Source: Clostridiaceae bacterium DTU079 (lineage in GTDB: Bacteria; Bacillota; Clostridia; Acetivibrionales; Acetivibrionaceae). Taken from it: DNA of 64,000 bases. How positions within the stretch are numbered: the first letter of the stretch is position 1; the number at the start of each line of letters is the position of its first letter. The notes under the pieces were generated by a model, which saw nothing but the letters and a program-made list of their open reading frames with translations, was not told the DNA's origin and searched no databases. The stretch lies in NCBI GenBank assembly GCA_001512505.1, contig LFSC01000014.1:56555-120554 (forward strand). The letters are read 5' to 3'. The position numbers and the translations under genes were made by a program. Of this stretch, positions 26,225 through 36,704 are shown in pieces.

Positions 26225-26860
26225 CTAGTCTTTAGACAATATAACGGCTAATATTCCCGAAGTTATGGATACTTGTGCTTTATCGGCAACAAACTGGTTG
26301 CTCACTCCCCTGCTCGACCCCATTTCAATGGTCTCACCCCTTAAGGGATAATACAGCCCTTCGGTGGTAATCCCTTCAACCTTTTCCGTGACAGGCAGCA
26401 GAGTTAAATTGTATCCCTCCCGAGCCATAATCTCAACGCTGTCGGAAATCAAGAAAATTTCATTTTGCTCATTGACAACTCTTCCCTTGACACCTCGATC
26501 CAACATTTTCTTTAAGAGGAATATGTTAGACAACGTATGATCCAGCCTGGTGCCCGTACCTCCAATAATAACAATATCCCTGTACCCTCTTTCAACAGCC
26601 GCTTCAACCGCAAGCTCTGTGTCAGTCATGTCCTTTTCTACAGGGTATTTAATTATTTCTACACTTTTTTGGGCATAATATTGAAAAAGCTCGTTATCAA
26701 TAGAGTCAAAATCTCCGGCAAGGACATCCGGGAAAATTCCCATCCTCTTGAGGTGTACGGCACCTCCGTCGGCACAAATGATAAAATCCGCTTCTTTAAA
26801 GAATCTATCGTAATATGAATAATCAATAATATTTCCGCTGGAAACAACAACAGCCAACAT
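26225..26860 (-). CDS. thiN: Thiamine pyrophosphokinase ThiN
   Basis: A 211-aa thiamine diphosphokinase: thiamine + ATP to thiamine diphosphate + AMP. Family motifs are ICADGGAVHLKRMGIFPDVL with AGDFDS, KDMTDTELAVEAA and GGTGTRLDHTLSNI. The ATG at 26860 gives the usual start MLAVVVSSG; an in-frame GTG nine bases earlier is an alternative. It is the last gene of the long prpC-prkC-rsgA-rpe-thiN run, the usual place in Firmicutes. A repeat element lies beyond its stop. Confidence 0.93.
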   Translation of the reverse strand: MLAVVVSSGNIIDYSYYDRFFKEADFIICADGGAVHLKRMGIFPDVLAGDFDSIDNELFQYYAQKSVEIIKYPVEKDMTDTELAVEAAVERGYRDIVIIGGTGTRLDHTLSNIFLLKKMLDRGVKGRVVNEQNEIFLISDSVEIMAREGYNLTLLPVTEKVEGITTEGLYYPLRGETIEMGSSRGVSNQFVADKAQVSITSGILAVILSKD

Positions 26861-26874
26861 AATTTTCACCGGTC

Positions 26875-27534
26875 CTATTCCCTGCAAGCATTTTCTCTGA
26901 GTTCCTTAATGATCTTTGAGGTATCCTCAGCAGAAAAAATTGTAGAACCTGACACAATTAGATTTGCCCCGGCTTTGGTGACATCATAAATATTGCCGGT
27001 ATCTATTCCCCCGTCCACCTCAATATCTATATTAATGTCCCGGCTTTCAATCAAATTCTTAAGCAACTCGATTTTACGGGTAACACCCTCTATATACTTT
27101 TGACCTCCGAAACCCGGATTAACGGACATAATTAAAATCATGTCCACATCGTCCAGCACCCACTCAACAGCGCTTAGCGGTGTGGCCGGATTCAATGCCA
27201 CGGCAGCTTTTTTCCCCAGCTGCTTTATTCTCTGAATTGTTCTATGCAAGTGGATACATGCCTCCGCATGAACCGAAATGATATCGGCACCCGCTTCGGA
27301 AAAAGCATCTATATAGCTATCGGGATTGTCAATCATAAGGTGAACATCAAATGGCAGTCCTGTTACTTTCTTTAAAGACTTTACAACCGGAGGACCTATC
27401 GTCAAATTAGGTACAAAATGCCCATCCATAACATCAATATGTACCAAATCCGCTCCTGCTTTCTCAATACGCACAATCTCCTCACCCAATTTAGAAAAAT
27501 CGGCTGAGAGAATGGACGGAGCTATCTTAATCAA
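26875..27534 (-). CDS. rpe: Ribulose-phosphate 3-epimerase
   Basis: A 219-aa TIM-barrel enzyme converting ribulose-5-phosphate to xylulose-5-phosphate. Motifs: IAPSILSADFSKLGEE, the metal/catalytic HIDVMDGHFVPN, HLMIDNPD, MSVNPGFGGQ and EVDGGID. Start taken as the TTG giving LIKIAPSIL, which has GGGAAGTG upstream; a longer reading from TTG 27555 has no ribosome site. Between rsgA and thiN in the operon. Confidence 0.94.
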   Translation of the reverse strand: MIKIAPSILSADFSKLGEEIVRIEKAGADLVHIDVMDGHFVPNLTIGPPVVKSLKKVTGLPFDVHLMIDNPDSYIDAFSEAGADIISVHAEACIHLHRTIQRIKQLGKKAAVALNPATPLSAVEWVLDDVDMILIMSVNPGFGGQKYIEGVTRKIELLKNLIESRDINIDIEVDGGIDTGNIYDVTKAGANLIVSGSTIFSAEDTSKIIKELRENACRE

Positions 27535-27642
27535 TACAAAACACTTCCCTTCCAAATAAACGGTAGAATTAAAAAATCAAATCATTTCAACTTAATATGT
27601 TTATCTAAATTATTCTTGCATTCATTTACCCACTTTATGAGT

Positions 27643-28527
27643 CTATGAATACTTTTTACGCTGTTTTTCCTTTAAATCGTTATAAAACTCAATATAACGG
27701 CCATATCTTTCGGGAGATATCAATCCATTTTCAAGAGCAGACTTGACTTCGCATCCCGGCTCGCTGATATGATTGCACCCGGCAAATCTACATTTACCGA
27801 TAAACTGGTTAAATTCCGGATAATATTTCTGCAAATCACCGGGTTCAATATCTGTTATCTCAAAAGAACTAAAGCCCGGTGTATCAACCACAAATCCACC
27901 TGACTTTAGTTCTATCAACTCTGCATGCCTTGTTGTATGTTTTCCCCTTTCAATTTTATCACTTACTTCTCCTGTTTTCATAACGTAGGAATCCATAATC
28001 CTGTTTAAAATTGTGGACTTTCCAACTCCCGACTGTCCTGCAAAAACGGTAGTTTTACCCGCAAGAACCTTTTCAAGCTCGTCATAGCCTACATTCAATA
28101 CCGCACTCAAAAGAATTGTTTTTATACCTGTGCATTTATAGCTTTCAACTATGTTATTTATGTTTTTCTCGTCAAGGTCAATTTTGTTTATGCAAATTAC
28201 TCCGCTGATCTCCTTTTGCATTACGGTAATCAATAATTTATCCAATAAATAATAGTCCGGCAGAGGTGATTTAACCGAAACAACTATTGCAATCTGATTT
28301 ATATTTGCCACAGCCGGCCTTATAAGCTGCAGTGTTCTCGAATATATTTCCTCAATAAACCCAAGCCTCTTTTCTCGGTCCACAACGGATACAGAAACGT
28401 TATCACCAGGTAAAGGGATTTTGGAGTCTTTTCGGAACGTACCTTTTGCCTTGCATTCATATACTCCATCCTCCGCTTTTACGTAATAAAATCCTCCAAT
28501 ACCTTTAATTATTACACCTGATGGCAA
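27643..28527 (-). CDS. rsgA: Ribosome small-subunit-dependent GTPase RsgA
   Basis: A 294-aa circularly permuted GTPase that checks 30S maturation. An N-terminal OB fold (about 1-70) is followed by G4 (NKID), then G1 (GQSGVGKSTILNR) and G3 (DTPGFSSF). The C-terminal zinc motif is CRFAGCNHISEPGCEV. TTG start with GAGGTAGAAAG upstream, 13 bp after the prkC stop. A longer open frame to 28611 overlaps prkC and is rejected as start. Expected to be a phosphorylation target or functional partner of the PrkC kinase next door, as in Bacillus. Confidence 0.95.
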   Translation of the reverse strand: MPSGVIIKGIGGFYYVKAEDGVYECKAKGTFRKDSKIPLPGDNVSVSVVDREKRLGFIEEIYSRTLQLIRPAVANINQIAIVVSVKSPLPDYYLLDKLLITVMQKEISGVICINKIDLDEKNINNIVESYKCTGIKTILLSAVLNVGYDELEKVLAGKTTVFAGQSGVGKSTILNRIMDSYVMKTGEVSDKIERGKHTTRHAELIELKSGGFVVDTPGFSSFEITDIEPGDLQKYYPEFNQFIGKCRFAGCNHISEPGCEVKSALENGLISPERYGRYIEFYNDLKEKQRKKYS

Positions 28528-28540
28528 ACTTTCTACCTCC

Positions 28541-30469
28541 TTAGAAATTCTCAGTGAATTCCTTGTAAAGAGCGCTATCCAGATAAACACGAACCAGAGT
28601 ACTTCCCCCATTGGGAACTGGAATCGGAACTGTTATCGGAAAGTCACTTTTCTTACGGGTTTCACTGTATATGGTTTCTGTCCTGTTGGTATCCGATCTT
28701 GTAATATTTACTATTACCTTTATAGTATCCCCATAATTATCGGGATTCTCAAGCTGTATTGTACTATTAACTTTCTTCTCGTCCGGATTATAATCCTCCA
28801 AAAATATTTTCACAGGAGTACCTTCTTCAACTTCAGTACCGGCTTCCGGCTCCTGCTTTATTATTTTATCAATGGCGTACGTCTTATCTTCCGGATATAT
28901 ATCACCTAAAGTCAACTTAACACCGGTTAACAAATTCAATGCCTCTCTTTGAGTTTTTCCTATCAAATTGGGTACAAGACTGGTTACTATTTTCGGTCCC
29001 AGGCTCCTGTATACCTTGACTACAGTACCTGGCTTTACCTCTTCATTGATATCAGGTTCCGTCTTAATCACATATCCCTTGGCAATACCGTCATTGTACT
29101 CATCAACCAATTCCGCTTTAAGTCCTAACTGCTCCAACTCCGTTTGAACCTCACGGTATTCCTTTCTCCTGTAATCCTTTATCTTTACCAACAAAGGTCC
29201 GTCACTGACTTGAAAAACTATTTTCGCATATCCTCCGGGCTTTATTCTTTCACCCTCAGCTTTATCCTGATCTATAATAATGTCCTTGGGAATATCATCA
29301 TGATGCTTTCTGTTTTCTACCACATCAATTCCATATTCCGACAGTCTGCCCTTGACCTCATAAAAATTCTGATTTGTATAGTCCTGTACAATAAAATCCT
29401 TAGGTCCGTTGACCAGGGATGAAACCATCGGACCCAATGCCTTGACTGCAAACGCACCGATAATTACAATAATGATTATCGATGTGACAACAGCCAGAAT
29501 TGTTGTCATTTTTTCATTTTTCTTTTTCACGTTTTTATCACCCGTATTTTCAGAAATATCCTTATTGACAGTCAGCTTATCCTTTCCGATTGACGGTATT
29601 CTGACTGTAGGACTGTCCTTGACGGACTCAACTTTATTAAAATCACCATAGGGTTCCTTTAACACCTTATTTAAATCCTTCAAAAGTTCAGTAGCCGATT
29701 GATATCTCATACTCTGATCCTTTTGAATGGTACGCATAACAATACTGTTTACACCCTTCGGTATTGTGGGATTAATTTTAACAGGCTCCTCAGGATCATC
29801 CTGAATATGCTTCAGTGCAACAGCAACAGGGGAATCCCCGTCAAAAGGAAGCTTTCCCGTTAAAAGCTCATACAATACTATTCCCAAAGAATACAAATCC
29901 GATTTTTCATCCGTAAATCCACCCCGTGCCTGTTCCGGTGAAAAATAATGTACCGAACCTATGGTATTTCCGGCCATAGTTATTGTCGACGAGCTTACGG
30001 CCCTGGCTATTCCAAAATCCGTAACCTTGACGATGCCTTCCTTCGTAAAAAGAATATTATGGGGTTTAATGTCCCTGTGTACAATATGGTTTTTATGGGC
30101 ATGCTCAATTGCCATGGCAATCTGGCTTACAATATTAACCGCTTCCCTCCAGTCCAGCGGACCCTTTTGTTCCAAATAATCCTTCAAAGTCATTCCGTTT
30201 ACATATTCCATAACGATATAATGTATGTCGCCCTCATGCCCAACATCATATATGGAAACAATATTGGGATGGGAAAGACTTGCTGCAGCCTGAGCTTCTA
30301 TGCGAAACCTTTTAAGAAATTCCTCGTCGTTTATAAATTCGGTTCTTAAAACCTTTATAGCCACAAACCTGTTTAACAATCTACATTTAGCCTTATATAC
30401 AAGGGCCATACCGCCCCCACCGATTTTCTCGATCAACTCATATCTATTACCCAAAATTTGACCTACCAT
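28541..30469 (-). CDS. prkC: Ser/Thr protein kinase PrkC/Stk with PASTA domains
   Basis: A 642-aa membrane kinase. Catalytic domain residues 1-275 with the glycine loop IGGGGMALVYKA, VAIKVL lysine, HRDIKPHN and DFGIARAV. One membrane helix near residue 330 (TTILAVVTSIIIIVIIGAF) is followed by three PASTA repeats outside the cell (beginning FIVQDYTNQNFYEVKG, LLVKIKDYRRKEYREV and VPNLIGKTQREALNLL), which bind muropeptides. A C-terminal beta domain of about 90 residues follows. Pairs with the phosphatase prpC just upstream. ATG follows AGAGGTG. Confidence 0.96.
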   Translation of the reverse strand: MVGQILGNRYELIEKIGGGGMALVYKAKCRLLNRFVAIKVLRTEFINDEEFLKRFRIEAQAAASLSHPNIVSIYDVGHEGDIHYIVMEYVNGMTLKDYLEQKGPLDWREAVNIVSQIAMAIEHAHKNHIVHRDIKPHNILFTKEGIVKVTDFGIARAVSSSTITMAGNTIGSVHYFSPEQARGGFTDEKSDLYSLGIVLYELLTGKLPFDGDSPVAVALKHIQDDPEEPVKINPTIPKGVNSIVMRTIQKDQSMRYQSATELLKDLNKVLKEPYGDFNKVESVKDSPTVRIPSIGKDKLTVNKDISENTGDKNVKKKNEKMTTILAVVTSIIIIVIIGAFAVKALGPMVSSLVNGPKDFIVQDYTNQNFYEVKGRLSEYGIDVVENRKHHDDIPKDIIIDQDKAEGERIKPGGYAKIVFQVSDGPLLVKIKDYRRKEYREVQTELEQLGLKAELVDEYNDGIAKGYVIKTEPDINEEVKPGTVVKVYRSLGPKIVTSLVPNLIGKTQREALNLLTGVKLTLGDIYPEDKTYAIDKIIKQEPEAGTEVEEGTPVKIFLEDYNPDEKKVNSTIQLENPDNYGDTIKVIVNITRSDTNRTETIYSETRKKSDFPITVPIPVPNGGSTLVRVYLDSALYKEFTENF

Positions 30470-30532
30470 ATCAGCACCTCTGCTTTTTATAGCATTAACA
30501 ATTTACATTTGACACCGTATTCTACGATTTCA

Positions 30533-31273
30533 TTAACTGTTTTTTATCACAATAACAGTAATATTGTCCTCTCCGCCTTTTTCATTTGCCCAATATACCA
30601 ATTCATTGCAAGCCGCTTCAGGGTCGTCGTTTCTTAATACTATGTCCAGTATTTCTTCTTCCTTTAGCATATTGGTCAATCCATCGGTACACAAAACAAA
30701 AATGTCTTTTTCCCCTGCTTCCACTGTAAGAGTGTCTACAAGAATCTCCTGCTCACATCCCAATGCTCTCGTAATAATATTCCTCTTAGGATGATTCTCC
30801 GCTTCTTCCCTTGTCAGCGAGCCGTTTTTTATCAATTCTTCTATAAAGGAATGATCAGTAGTTACTTTTTCCATGACGCCGTCTCTTATCAAATATACTC
30901 TGCTATCGCCTACATGACCTATGTACATTTTGTTTTTCAGCATTACAACGGTAATAAAGGTGGTACCCATTCCCAATGTCGATTGCGATTCCAAAGCCTT
31001 GGTATATATAGCTGCATTTGCTTCTTCCATTAGCTTTTTAATACCGGATAAAACACTTTCTTCATTGGAAAACTCTTCGGGATGGGTTAATATGTACTCT
31101 TCTGCAAATTGCACAGCCATACTGCTCGCAACTTCACCGGAACTGTGTCCTCCCATTCCGTCGGCAACAATAAAAGCGTCCGGCACATTCGAATATCCCG
31201 TTATTACCCTGTAACTGTCTTCATTAAGTTCTCTAACTTTTCCTCTATCGCTTTTTGCGGAAAATCTCACCAT
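30533..31273 (-). CDS. prpC: PP2C-family protein phosphatase PrpC
   Basis: A 246-aa PPM phosphatase that reverses PrkC phosphorylation. Metal-binding motifs RELNEDSYRV, VADGMGGH, HVGDSRVYLIRDG, LCTDGLTN and GGEDNITVIVI are all present, so it should be active. Located 63 bp upstream of prkC, the standard arrangement. ATG follows GGGGAG. Confidence 0.95.
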   Translation of the reverse strand: MVRFSAKSDRGKVRELNEDSYRVITGYSNVPDAFIVADGMGGHSSGEVASSMAVQFAEEYILTHPEEFSNEESVLSGIKKLMEEANAAIYTKALESQSTLGMGTTFITVVMLKNKMYIGHVGDSRVYLIRDGVMEKVTTDHSFIEELIKNGSLTREEAENHPKRNIITRALGCEQEILVDTLTVEAGEKDIFVLCTDGLTNMLKEEEILDIVLRNDDPEAACNELVYWANEKGGEDNITVIVIKNS

Positions 31274-31369
31274 ACCACTCCCCAGGTCAGCTTATAAAAT
31301 ATTTTGGTCAACAGCCATATGTTAAAATATATGTTACTAATGAATTTCTACATTCCTTTATTATATCAC

Positions 31370-32413
31370 TTAATTACGTTTCTCGTCCATAAAACCTCTC
31401 CGAAGCTGTCCGCATGCTGCATTTATATCGCTCCCCAGCTCTCGCCTTACTGTTGTTTCAATACCGTACTTTTCTAAAATATCTTTAAACTTCGCAATCG
31501 TTTCTTTTGAGCTTCTTCTAAATCCTGCGCCGTCAACAGTATTGACCGGTATAAGGTTGACATGGCACAGCATACCTTTTAACAGTCCGGCCAGCTCCAA
31601 AGCATTATCTTTCGAATCATTTACACCTTCAATCAAAGCATATTCAAAAGTTATTCTTCTATTTGTGGTCTCAGTATATATCTTACATGCTTCAATTAAT
31701 TTGTCAATAGAATACCTTTTATTTACAGGCATAATTTTATCCCTTATACTATCATTGGGAGCATGTAGAGATATGGATAATGTAACCGGTATATTTTCCT
31801 TTGACAGTTCAAGAATCTTGGGTACAAGACCGCATGTGGAAACCGAAATATGCCTTGCACCGATATTCAAGCCATCTTTATGATTGACAAGCCTTAAGAA
31901 TTTGACGACATTATCATAATTGTCCAAAGGCTCTCCTATACCCATTATTACCACATTACCTATTCTTTGCTTTACATCCGTCTGAATGGATATAATTTGA
32001 TCCAGAATCTCTCCCGGGGCAAGGTTTCTTACAAACCCTATACCGGTTGATGCACAAAATCTGCAGCCCATCCTGCAGCCTACCTGTGAAGAAATGCATA
32101 CACTGTAACCGTGCTGATATTTCATCAAAACACTTTCAATTACACTTCCGTCTATAAGCTTAAAAAGGTACTTTACCGTACCGTCAATATTCGAAACAAG
32201 CTTTTTGACAATTTCCAACCTGTTTATATAAGCAATCTCCTTCAATTGATTTCTAAGCTCTTTTGACAGATTTGTCATCCCGTCAATGTCCTTAATTCCC
32301 TTGTGTGTCCATTGAAAAATCTGCTTTGCATGAAACTTTTTATGCCCCGTTTCAAGGAGCAAAGACTCAAGCTCTTCAATTGTCATACTGAGGAGATCCA
32401 ATTTATCCTTCAT
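31370..32413 (-). CDS. rlmN: Dual-specificity RNA methyltransferase RlmN
   Basis: A 347-aa radical SAM enzyme methylating C2 of adenosine 2503 in 23S rRNA and A37 of some tRNAs. The radical SAM motif is CRMGCRFC (near residue 118). Further family motifs are [29 protein letters not shown] and the C-terminal catalytic Cys in [10 protein letters not shown]. The ATG at 32413 was preferred to the preceding codon because AAGGAG lies eight bases upstream. Four bases after the rsmB stop, hence co-translated. Confidence 0.96.
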   Translation of the reverse strand: MKDKLDLLSMTIEELESLLLETGHKKFHAKQIFQWTHKGIKDIDGMTNLSKELRNQLKEIAYINRLEIVKKLVSNIDGTVKYLFKLIDGSVIESVLMKYQHGYSVCISSQVGCRMGCRFCASTGIGFVRNLAPGEILDQIISIQTDVKQRIGNVVIMGIGEPLDNYDNVVKFLRLVNHKDGLNIGARHISVSTCGLVPKILELSKENIPVTLSISLHAPNDSIRDKIMPVNKRYSIDKLIEACKIYTETTNRRITFEYALIEGVNDSKDNALELAGLLKGMLCHVNLIPVNTVDGAGFRRSSKETIAKFKDILEKYGIETTVRRELGSDINAACGQLRRGFMDEKRN

Positions 32414-32417
32414 CAAT

Positions 32418-33770
32418 CTAACTCCTTCTTACCATTCTGGATATAAAAAATCCGTCAACACCGTCAATATTAGGATACAACTGCAAATATCCTTTTATAA
32501 GACTCTCTTTTTTAAGGGTCTTCGGTACTAAAGGTGTTATGTCCTCCAAATAAAAATCCCCGTTATTCTTAATAAACCTCTCCACCGTCTCTTCATTTTC
32601 TTCCGGCTCAACGGTACAGGTGCTGTAAACCAGTACGCCACCTTTTTTTACATATTTAGAAGCTGTAGAAAGAATCCTTTCCTGAAGCTCTGTTATCTCT
32701 TTTTTATCCCCTGAATTTCTTGACCATTTGATATCCGGTTTTCTTCTTATTATACCCAACCCGGTACACGGAGCATCCACCAAAACCCGGTCGGCTTTTT
32801 CAATTAATCCGTCATCCAAGGTTACAGCATCAAAGACCTCTGTTTTGATTATATCCAAACCCAACCGTTTTTTAGCCTCATCAATCAGTTTGATTTTGTG
32901 CTCATGAATATCGCGGGATATAACTGTACCCTTATTATTCATAAGCTGTGCTATGTGGGTCGATTTACCTCCCGGAGCACTGCAAACATCCAAAACGGTT
33001 TCCCCCGGTTTTGGGTCCAACACCTTTGCCACCAGCATGGAGCTCTCGTCCTGTACCTGAAAATATCCCTTTTTAAACGCCTCCATCTTCTGAACCGAAA
33101 CCGGGTTTTTTATTATCAATGCTTCCTCAAGATACTTACCGTTCTCTATTTCAAACCCGTCTTTCTCCAATATCTCTGCAAGACTGTCTTTGGAAATTTT
33201 TAACGTGTTTACCCTTACCGTAAAAAGAGGTATACTGTTATTTGCCTTCAAAAGCTCTTCCGTAAACTCTTCTCCAAAGCGTTTCAACCACTCTTCCACC
33301 ATCCATTGGGGATGAGAATATTTTACCGAAAGATAAGTCAAAAGATCACTGTCTTTGTCGGGATACTGCAGGTTATCTTTGTTTCTTGCAATATTTCTTA
33401 AAACGGCATTTACATATTTGCTGCTGGCCATATGCCCATACTTTTTGGCAAGCCTGACGCTTTCATTGCATGCAGCGGATACCGGTATCCTGTCGGTAAA
33501 AAGCAATTGATAAATACCCATCCTTAAAATGTTCAATATCCAGGGTGAAAGCTTTTTAATCTTAATTGAAGAATATTTTTCAATAAAATAATCAACGGTA
33601 AGCCTTCTGTTCATCGTACCGTAAACAATATCAGTGATAAAGCTCCGGTCTATATCCCGAAGCTCCTGATCATTTAAATACTTATTTAGGGAGATATTGG
33701 AATATGCTCCCTTGTCATTTATATCATACAGTATTTTTAACGCCGTTTCTCTTGCTTTATCCACCATCAT
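32418..33770 (-). CDS. rsmB: 16S rRNA m5C967 methyltransferase RsmB
   Basis: A 450-aa protein: an N-terminal NusB-like RNA-binding domain (residues 1-140, [20 protein letters not shown]) and a C-terminal NOL1/NOP2/Sun methyltransferase. SAM motif [15 protein letters not shown], catalytic cysteines in VDAPCTGLG and [12 protein letters not shown]. Starts five bases before the yugP-like gene's stop codon region, so tightly coupled in the operon. Confidence 0.95.
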   Translation of the reverse strand: MMVDKARETALKILYDINDKGAYSNISLNKYLNDQELRDIDRSFITDIVYGTMNRRLTVDYFIEKYSSIKIKKLSPWILNILRMGIYQLLFTDRIPVSAACNESVRLAKKYGHMASSKYVNAVLRNIARNKDNLQYPDKDSDLLTYLSVKYSHPQWMVEEWLKRFGEEFTEELLKANNSIPLFTVRVNTLKISKDSLAEILEKDGFEIENGKYLEEALIIKNPVSVQKMEAFKKGYFQVQDESSMLVAKVLDPKPGETVLDVCSAPGGKSTHIAQLMNNKGTVISRDIHEHKIKLIDEAKKRLGLDIIKTEVFDAVTLDDGLIEKADRVLVDAPCTGLGIIRRKPDIKWSRNSGDKKEITELQERILSTASKYVKKGGVLVYSTCTVEPEENEETVERFIKNNGDFYLEDITPLVPKTLKKESLIKGYLQLYPNIDGVDGFFISRMVRRS

Positions 33771-33774
33771 AGCC

Positions 33775-34455
33775 TTAATCTCTGTTTCTCGAAATTAAAA
33801 TCAGACGCAAAAGGTTTGCGACAGCAACAGCTGCAGAAGCAACATAGGTCATAGCCGCAGCTCTTAACACTTTCTTTGCCGGATCAATTTCGTTATAATT
33901 CAAAATACCGGTATCTTCAAGGGTGCGAATAGCTCTGCTACTGGCATTTAGCTCCACCGGCAGAGTAATTATATAAAATGCCACCGCCAACGAAAACAAT
34001 ATAATACCCACATTAACAAGGAACGGAAAACTGAAAATCAACCCAAGCATAGCAAGAGGTACACCAAGGGATGACCCTATCTGTGCCACCGGTACCAAAG
34101 TACTTCTTAAAACCAAAGGCCCATAGCTTTCACTGTGTTGAATGGCATGCCCGGTTTCATGGGCTGCAACACCCAAGGCAGCAATAGAGTTACTGCCGTA
34201 AACCGACTGGGAAAGTCTTACAACCTTTGTTCTCGGATCATAGTGGTCCGTAAGATCGCCGGCAATCCTCTCGATTCTTACATCATAAAGTCCGCTTCTG
34301 TCAAGAATCACCCTTGCAACATCTGCACCGGTCATACCGCTGGTGTTGCGGATGCGGCTGTATTTATTAAAGGCACTTTTTACTTTTATTTGGGCATATA
34401 TGGACAAAATAAGCGCCGGAACAATTAAAATCAAGTAATAAATATCGAAGTACAT
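33775..34455 (-). CDS. YugP-like membrane zinc metallopeptidase
   Basis: A 226-aa membrane protein of the neutral zinc metallopeptidase family (YugP). N-terminal membrane segment (residues 2-20), the zinc motif HETGHAIQH near residue 110, two central hydrophobic helices and a C-terminal helix. Start at the ATG with GGAGGTATTGT upstream. Its place inside the fmt-rsmB-rlmN operon is common in Clostridia; substrate is unknown. Confidence 0.88.
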   Translation of the reverse strand: MYFDIYYLILIVPALILSIYAQIKVKSAFNKYSRIRNTSGMTGADVARVILDRSGLYDVRIERIAGDLTDHYDPRTKVVRLSQSVYGSNSIAALGVAAHETGHAIQHSESYGPLVLRSTLVPVAQIGSSLGVPLAMLGLIFSFPFLVNVGIILFSLAVAFYIITLPVELNASSRAIRTLEDTGILNYNEIDPAKKVLRAAAMTYVASAAVAVANLLRLILISRNRD

Positions 34456-34483
34456 ATACAATACCTCCTTTTTTTAGGTTATT

Positions 34484-35242
34484 TTATTCAAATATAATAT
34501 CATCAAGTTTTTTATTGAATTCATCAATATTTACAAGAGTATTATAACACGGTCCGTTGGGTCTGTCATTAATTATTCCGATGACCGGTATTTTACCCAC
34601 ATCGGCAATACCGCTGCTCAAATCCCTTTCACAGGCTACAGCAATAATAGCCTTAGGTCTATACTTTGAGGCAATGTTTCTTGCGGCCGTTCCCCCTGTA
34701 ACCACATGCACCTTTACGCTTCTTTCGTTACAGTACTCAATTATTTTGCCGATGGAGCACCTGCCACATCTCTTACAGTTTTGAACATCGTTTGTAATTT
34801 TATACCCACATTCGGAATACTGTAAACAATGGGGCAATAGTACCAATATATCTTCAGGGGCAAATTTGCTGCCCGTTTTACTCACCAATATATTGTTTAA
34901 TTCCACATAAAACTTTCTTATGCTGTCTTTATTGCTCTTATGCATCCCCTCAAAAAAAATAATCTGGGGAAGAAGAACTTTTAAACCTACTCTCGCTATA
35001 TAAAGTATCAATTTTCCCGCGTCTCTGTGCTTATAAACGTAAATTACCGCCAGAGATAAAACCGAATAATATAACATTAATACTATTGTGAGCAAAATTA
35101 AAATAAATAATATCAAATTATATGTCTTAATTGTTGAGTAATTATACAAGAATCCAAAAATTATTAAAATCAACAAGAACAAAACAACTATCTTTCCCGT
35201 CAGGGAAGCAAACCTCTTAATAGGATTATCCAAGGATTTCAC
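34484..35242 (-). CDS. DUF116 membrane protein with cysteine cluster
   Basis: A 252-aa protein. Two N-terminal membrane helices (about 15-35 and 42-68) lead to a cytoplasmic DUF116 domain with many conserved cysteines (PHCLQYSECGYKI, CKRCGRCSIGKIIEYC, ACERDL), likely ligands of an iron-sulfur cluster or zinc. It overlaps the end of fmt by 17 bp, indicating translational coupling. Function unknown; DUF116 genes are found near fmt in many clostridia. Confidence 0.85.
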   Translation of the reverse strand: MKSLDNPIKRFASLTGKIVVLFLLILIIFGFLYNYSTIKTYNLILFILILLTIVLMLYYSVLSLAVIYVYKHRDAGKLILYIARVGLKVLLPQIIFFEGMHKSNKDSIRKFYVELNNILVSKTGSKFAPEDILVLLPHCLQYSECGYKITNDVQNCKRCGRCSIGKIIEYCNERSVKVHVVTGGTAARNIASKYRPKAIIAVACERDLSSGIADVGKIPVIGIINDRPNGPCYNTLVNIDEFNKKLDDIIFE

Positions 35243-36158
35243 CTTCGTCCATCCTGTGTCCGCAAATAAAATCCCCTATACACAACCTCTTGCATGATTC
35301 AAATTGGACCTCTTTCACCTCAACCATTCCCAAGCCGCAGGCAACAATTATTCTTTCTCTCTCAACTTTTACAATAGTCCCGGGCTTTTTATCGTGCTTC
35401 TCTTCATTAAATACCGAAGTAGCCCAAACCTTCATCATTTTGCCCTCATACTGGGTAAAGGCACCCGGCCAGGGATTTGTTCCCCGGACAAGATTATGAA
35501 TCTCTCTTGAAGATTTTGACCAATCAATGCAGCCGTCTGCTTTACTCAGCATAGGTGCGTATGTAGCCTCCTCCTCCTTTTGAGGAATGCGGCGGAGCGT
35601 TCCGTTTTTAATCTCCAAAAGCGTGTCTTTTAAAACATCTGCCCCCAATACTGCCAGTCGGTCATGCAGCTGACCGGCCGTCATATCGTCAGGAATCTCT
35701 ATTTCTGCCTTTAAAAGCATATCTCCCGTGTCCATACCCACATCGGTAAACATTGTTGTAATTCCGCTGGTCTTCTCACCGTTGATTATCGCCCATTGAA
35801 TCGGAGCCGCACCCCTATATTTCGGAAGAAGGGATCCATGAACATTTATACAACCATAGGGAGGAATATCCAAAATATCCTTTGGTAAAATTTTACCATA
35901 AGCACAGGTAACCATCAAATCCGGCTTCAATTCTTTCATGGTTTCAACAAATTCCTGCGTCTTTACCTTTTCAGGCTGTAAAACATTGATATTATTGTTA
36001 ATTGCATACTCCTTTACCGGAGGCATCGAAGCCTTCTTTCCCCTGCCCTTGGGTTTGTCAGGCTGGGTTACAACCGCCGCAATATCATACCCTTCATTTA
36101 CAAGCATTTGGAGGCTTGGAAGTGCAAACTCCGGTGTCCCCATAAATACTATCCTCAA
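35226..36158 (-). CDS. fmt: Methionyl-tRNA formyltransferase
   Basis: A 310-aa enzyme formylating Met-tRNAfMet with 10-formyl-THF. N-terminal formyltransferase domain with IVFMGTPEFALPSL, the active-site block NVHGSLLPKYRGAAP and TDVGMDTGD. The C-terminal tRNA-binding domain has TNPWPGAFT. TTG start with GAGGTG six bases upstream. Follows def by 29 bp, the usual def-fmt order. Confidence 0.96.
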   Translation of the reverse strand: MRIVFMGTPEFALPSLQMLVNEGYDIAAVVTQPDKPKGRGKKASMPPVKEYAINNNINVLQPEKVKTQEFVETMKELKPDLMVTCAYGKILPKDILDIPPYGCINVHGSLLPKYRGAAPIQWAIINGEKTSGITTMFTDVGMDTGDMLLKAEIEIPDDMTAGQLHDRLAVLGADVLKDTLLEIKNGTLRRIPQKEEEATYAPMLSKADGCIDWSKSSREIHNLVRGTNPWPGAFTQYEGKMMKVWATSVFNEEKHDKKPGTIVKVERERIIVACGLGMVEVKEVQFESCKRLCIGDFICGHRMDEGEILG

Positions 36159-36187
36159 AGCTGTCACCTCATCAATACAAAAATTAA

Positions 36188-36658
36188 TCATTCATTATCC
36201 TTTTCATTCCTGTCAATAAACCTTATAACCTTGTCAATAAACAATATCCCATCCAGGTGGTCGATTTCATGGCAAAGCGCCACTGCAAGAAGTCCCTGAC
36301 CCTCTACCTTGATTTTTTCTCCGTCACGATTTAAGGCCTCCACCAATACCTTCGCAGGTCTTTTAACCTCACCGGCAACTCCCGGTATGCTAAGGCATCC
36401 TTCCACCTCAGTCTGTTCCCCTTCCTGTTTTACAATAACAGGGTTTATCAGCTCCATAAGGCCCTCTCCCACATCGATAACGACCACTCTTTTCAAAATA
36501 CCCACCTGCGGTGCTGCCAAACCTACTCCATTGGCAGCATACATAGTTTCAGCCATATCGCTTAAAAGTGTTTTAATTTTATCGTCTATTACATCCACTT
36601 CTTTCGACTTCTTTCTAAGAACCTCGTCCCCTTCTTCTCTTATTATCCTTATAGCCAT
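36188..36658 (-). CDS. def: Peptide deformylase
   Basis: A 156-aa iron/zinc hydrolase that removes the N-formyl group from nascent proteins. Three family motifs are complete: [18 protein letters not shown] (metal Cys) and HEIDHLDG (metal His and catalytic Glu). Directly upstream of fmt, its functional counterpart. Confidence 0.97.
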   Translation of the reverse strand: MAIRIIREEGDEVLRKKSKEVDVIDDKIKTLLSDMAETMYAANGVGLAAPQVGILKRVVVIDVGEGLMELINPVIVKQEGEQTEVEGCLSIPGVAGEVKRPAKVLVEALNRDGEKIKVEGQGLLAVALCHEIDHLDGILFIDKVIRFIDRNEKDNE

Positions 36659-36704
36659 TATTCTATTCCCCCATGTTCTTTTTTCACTATCAGATATAAA
36701 TGTA

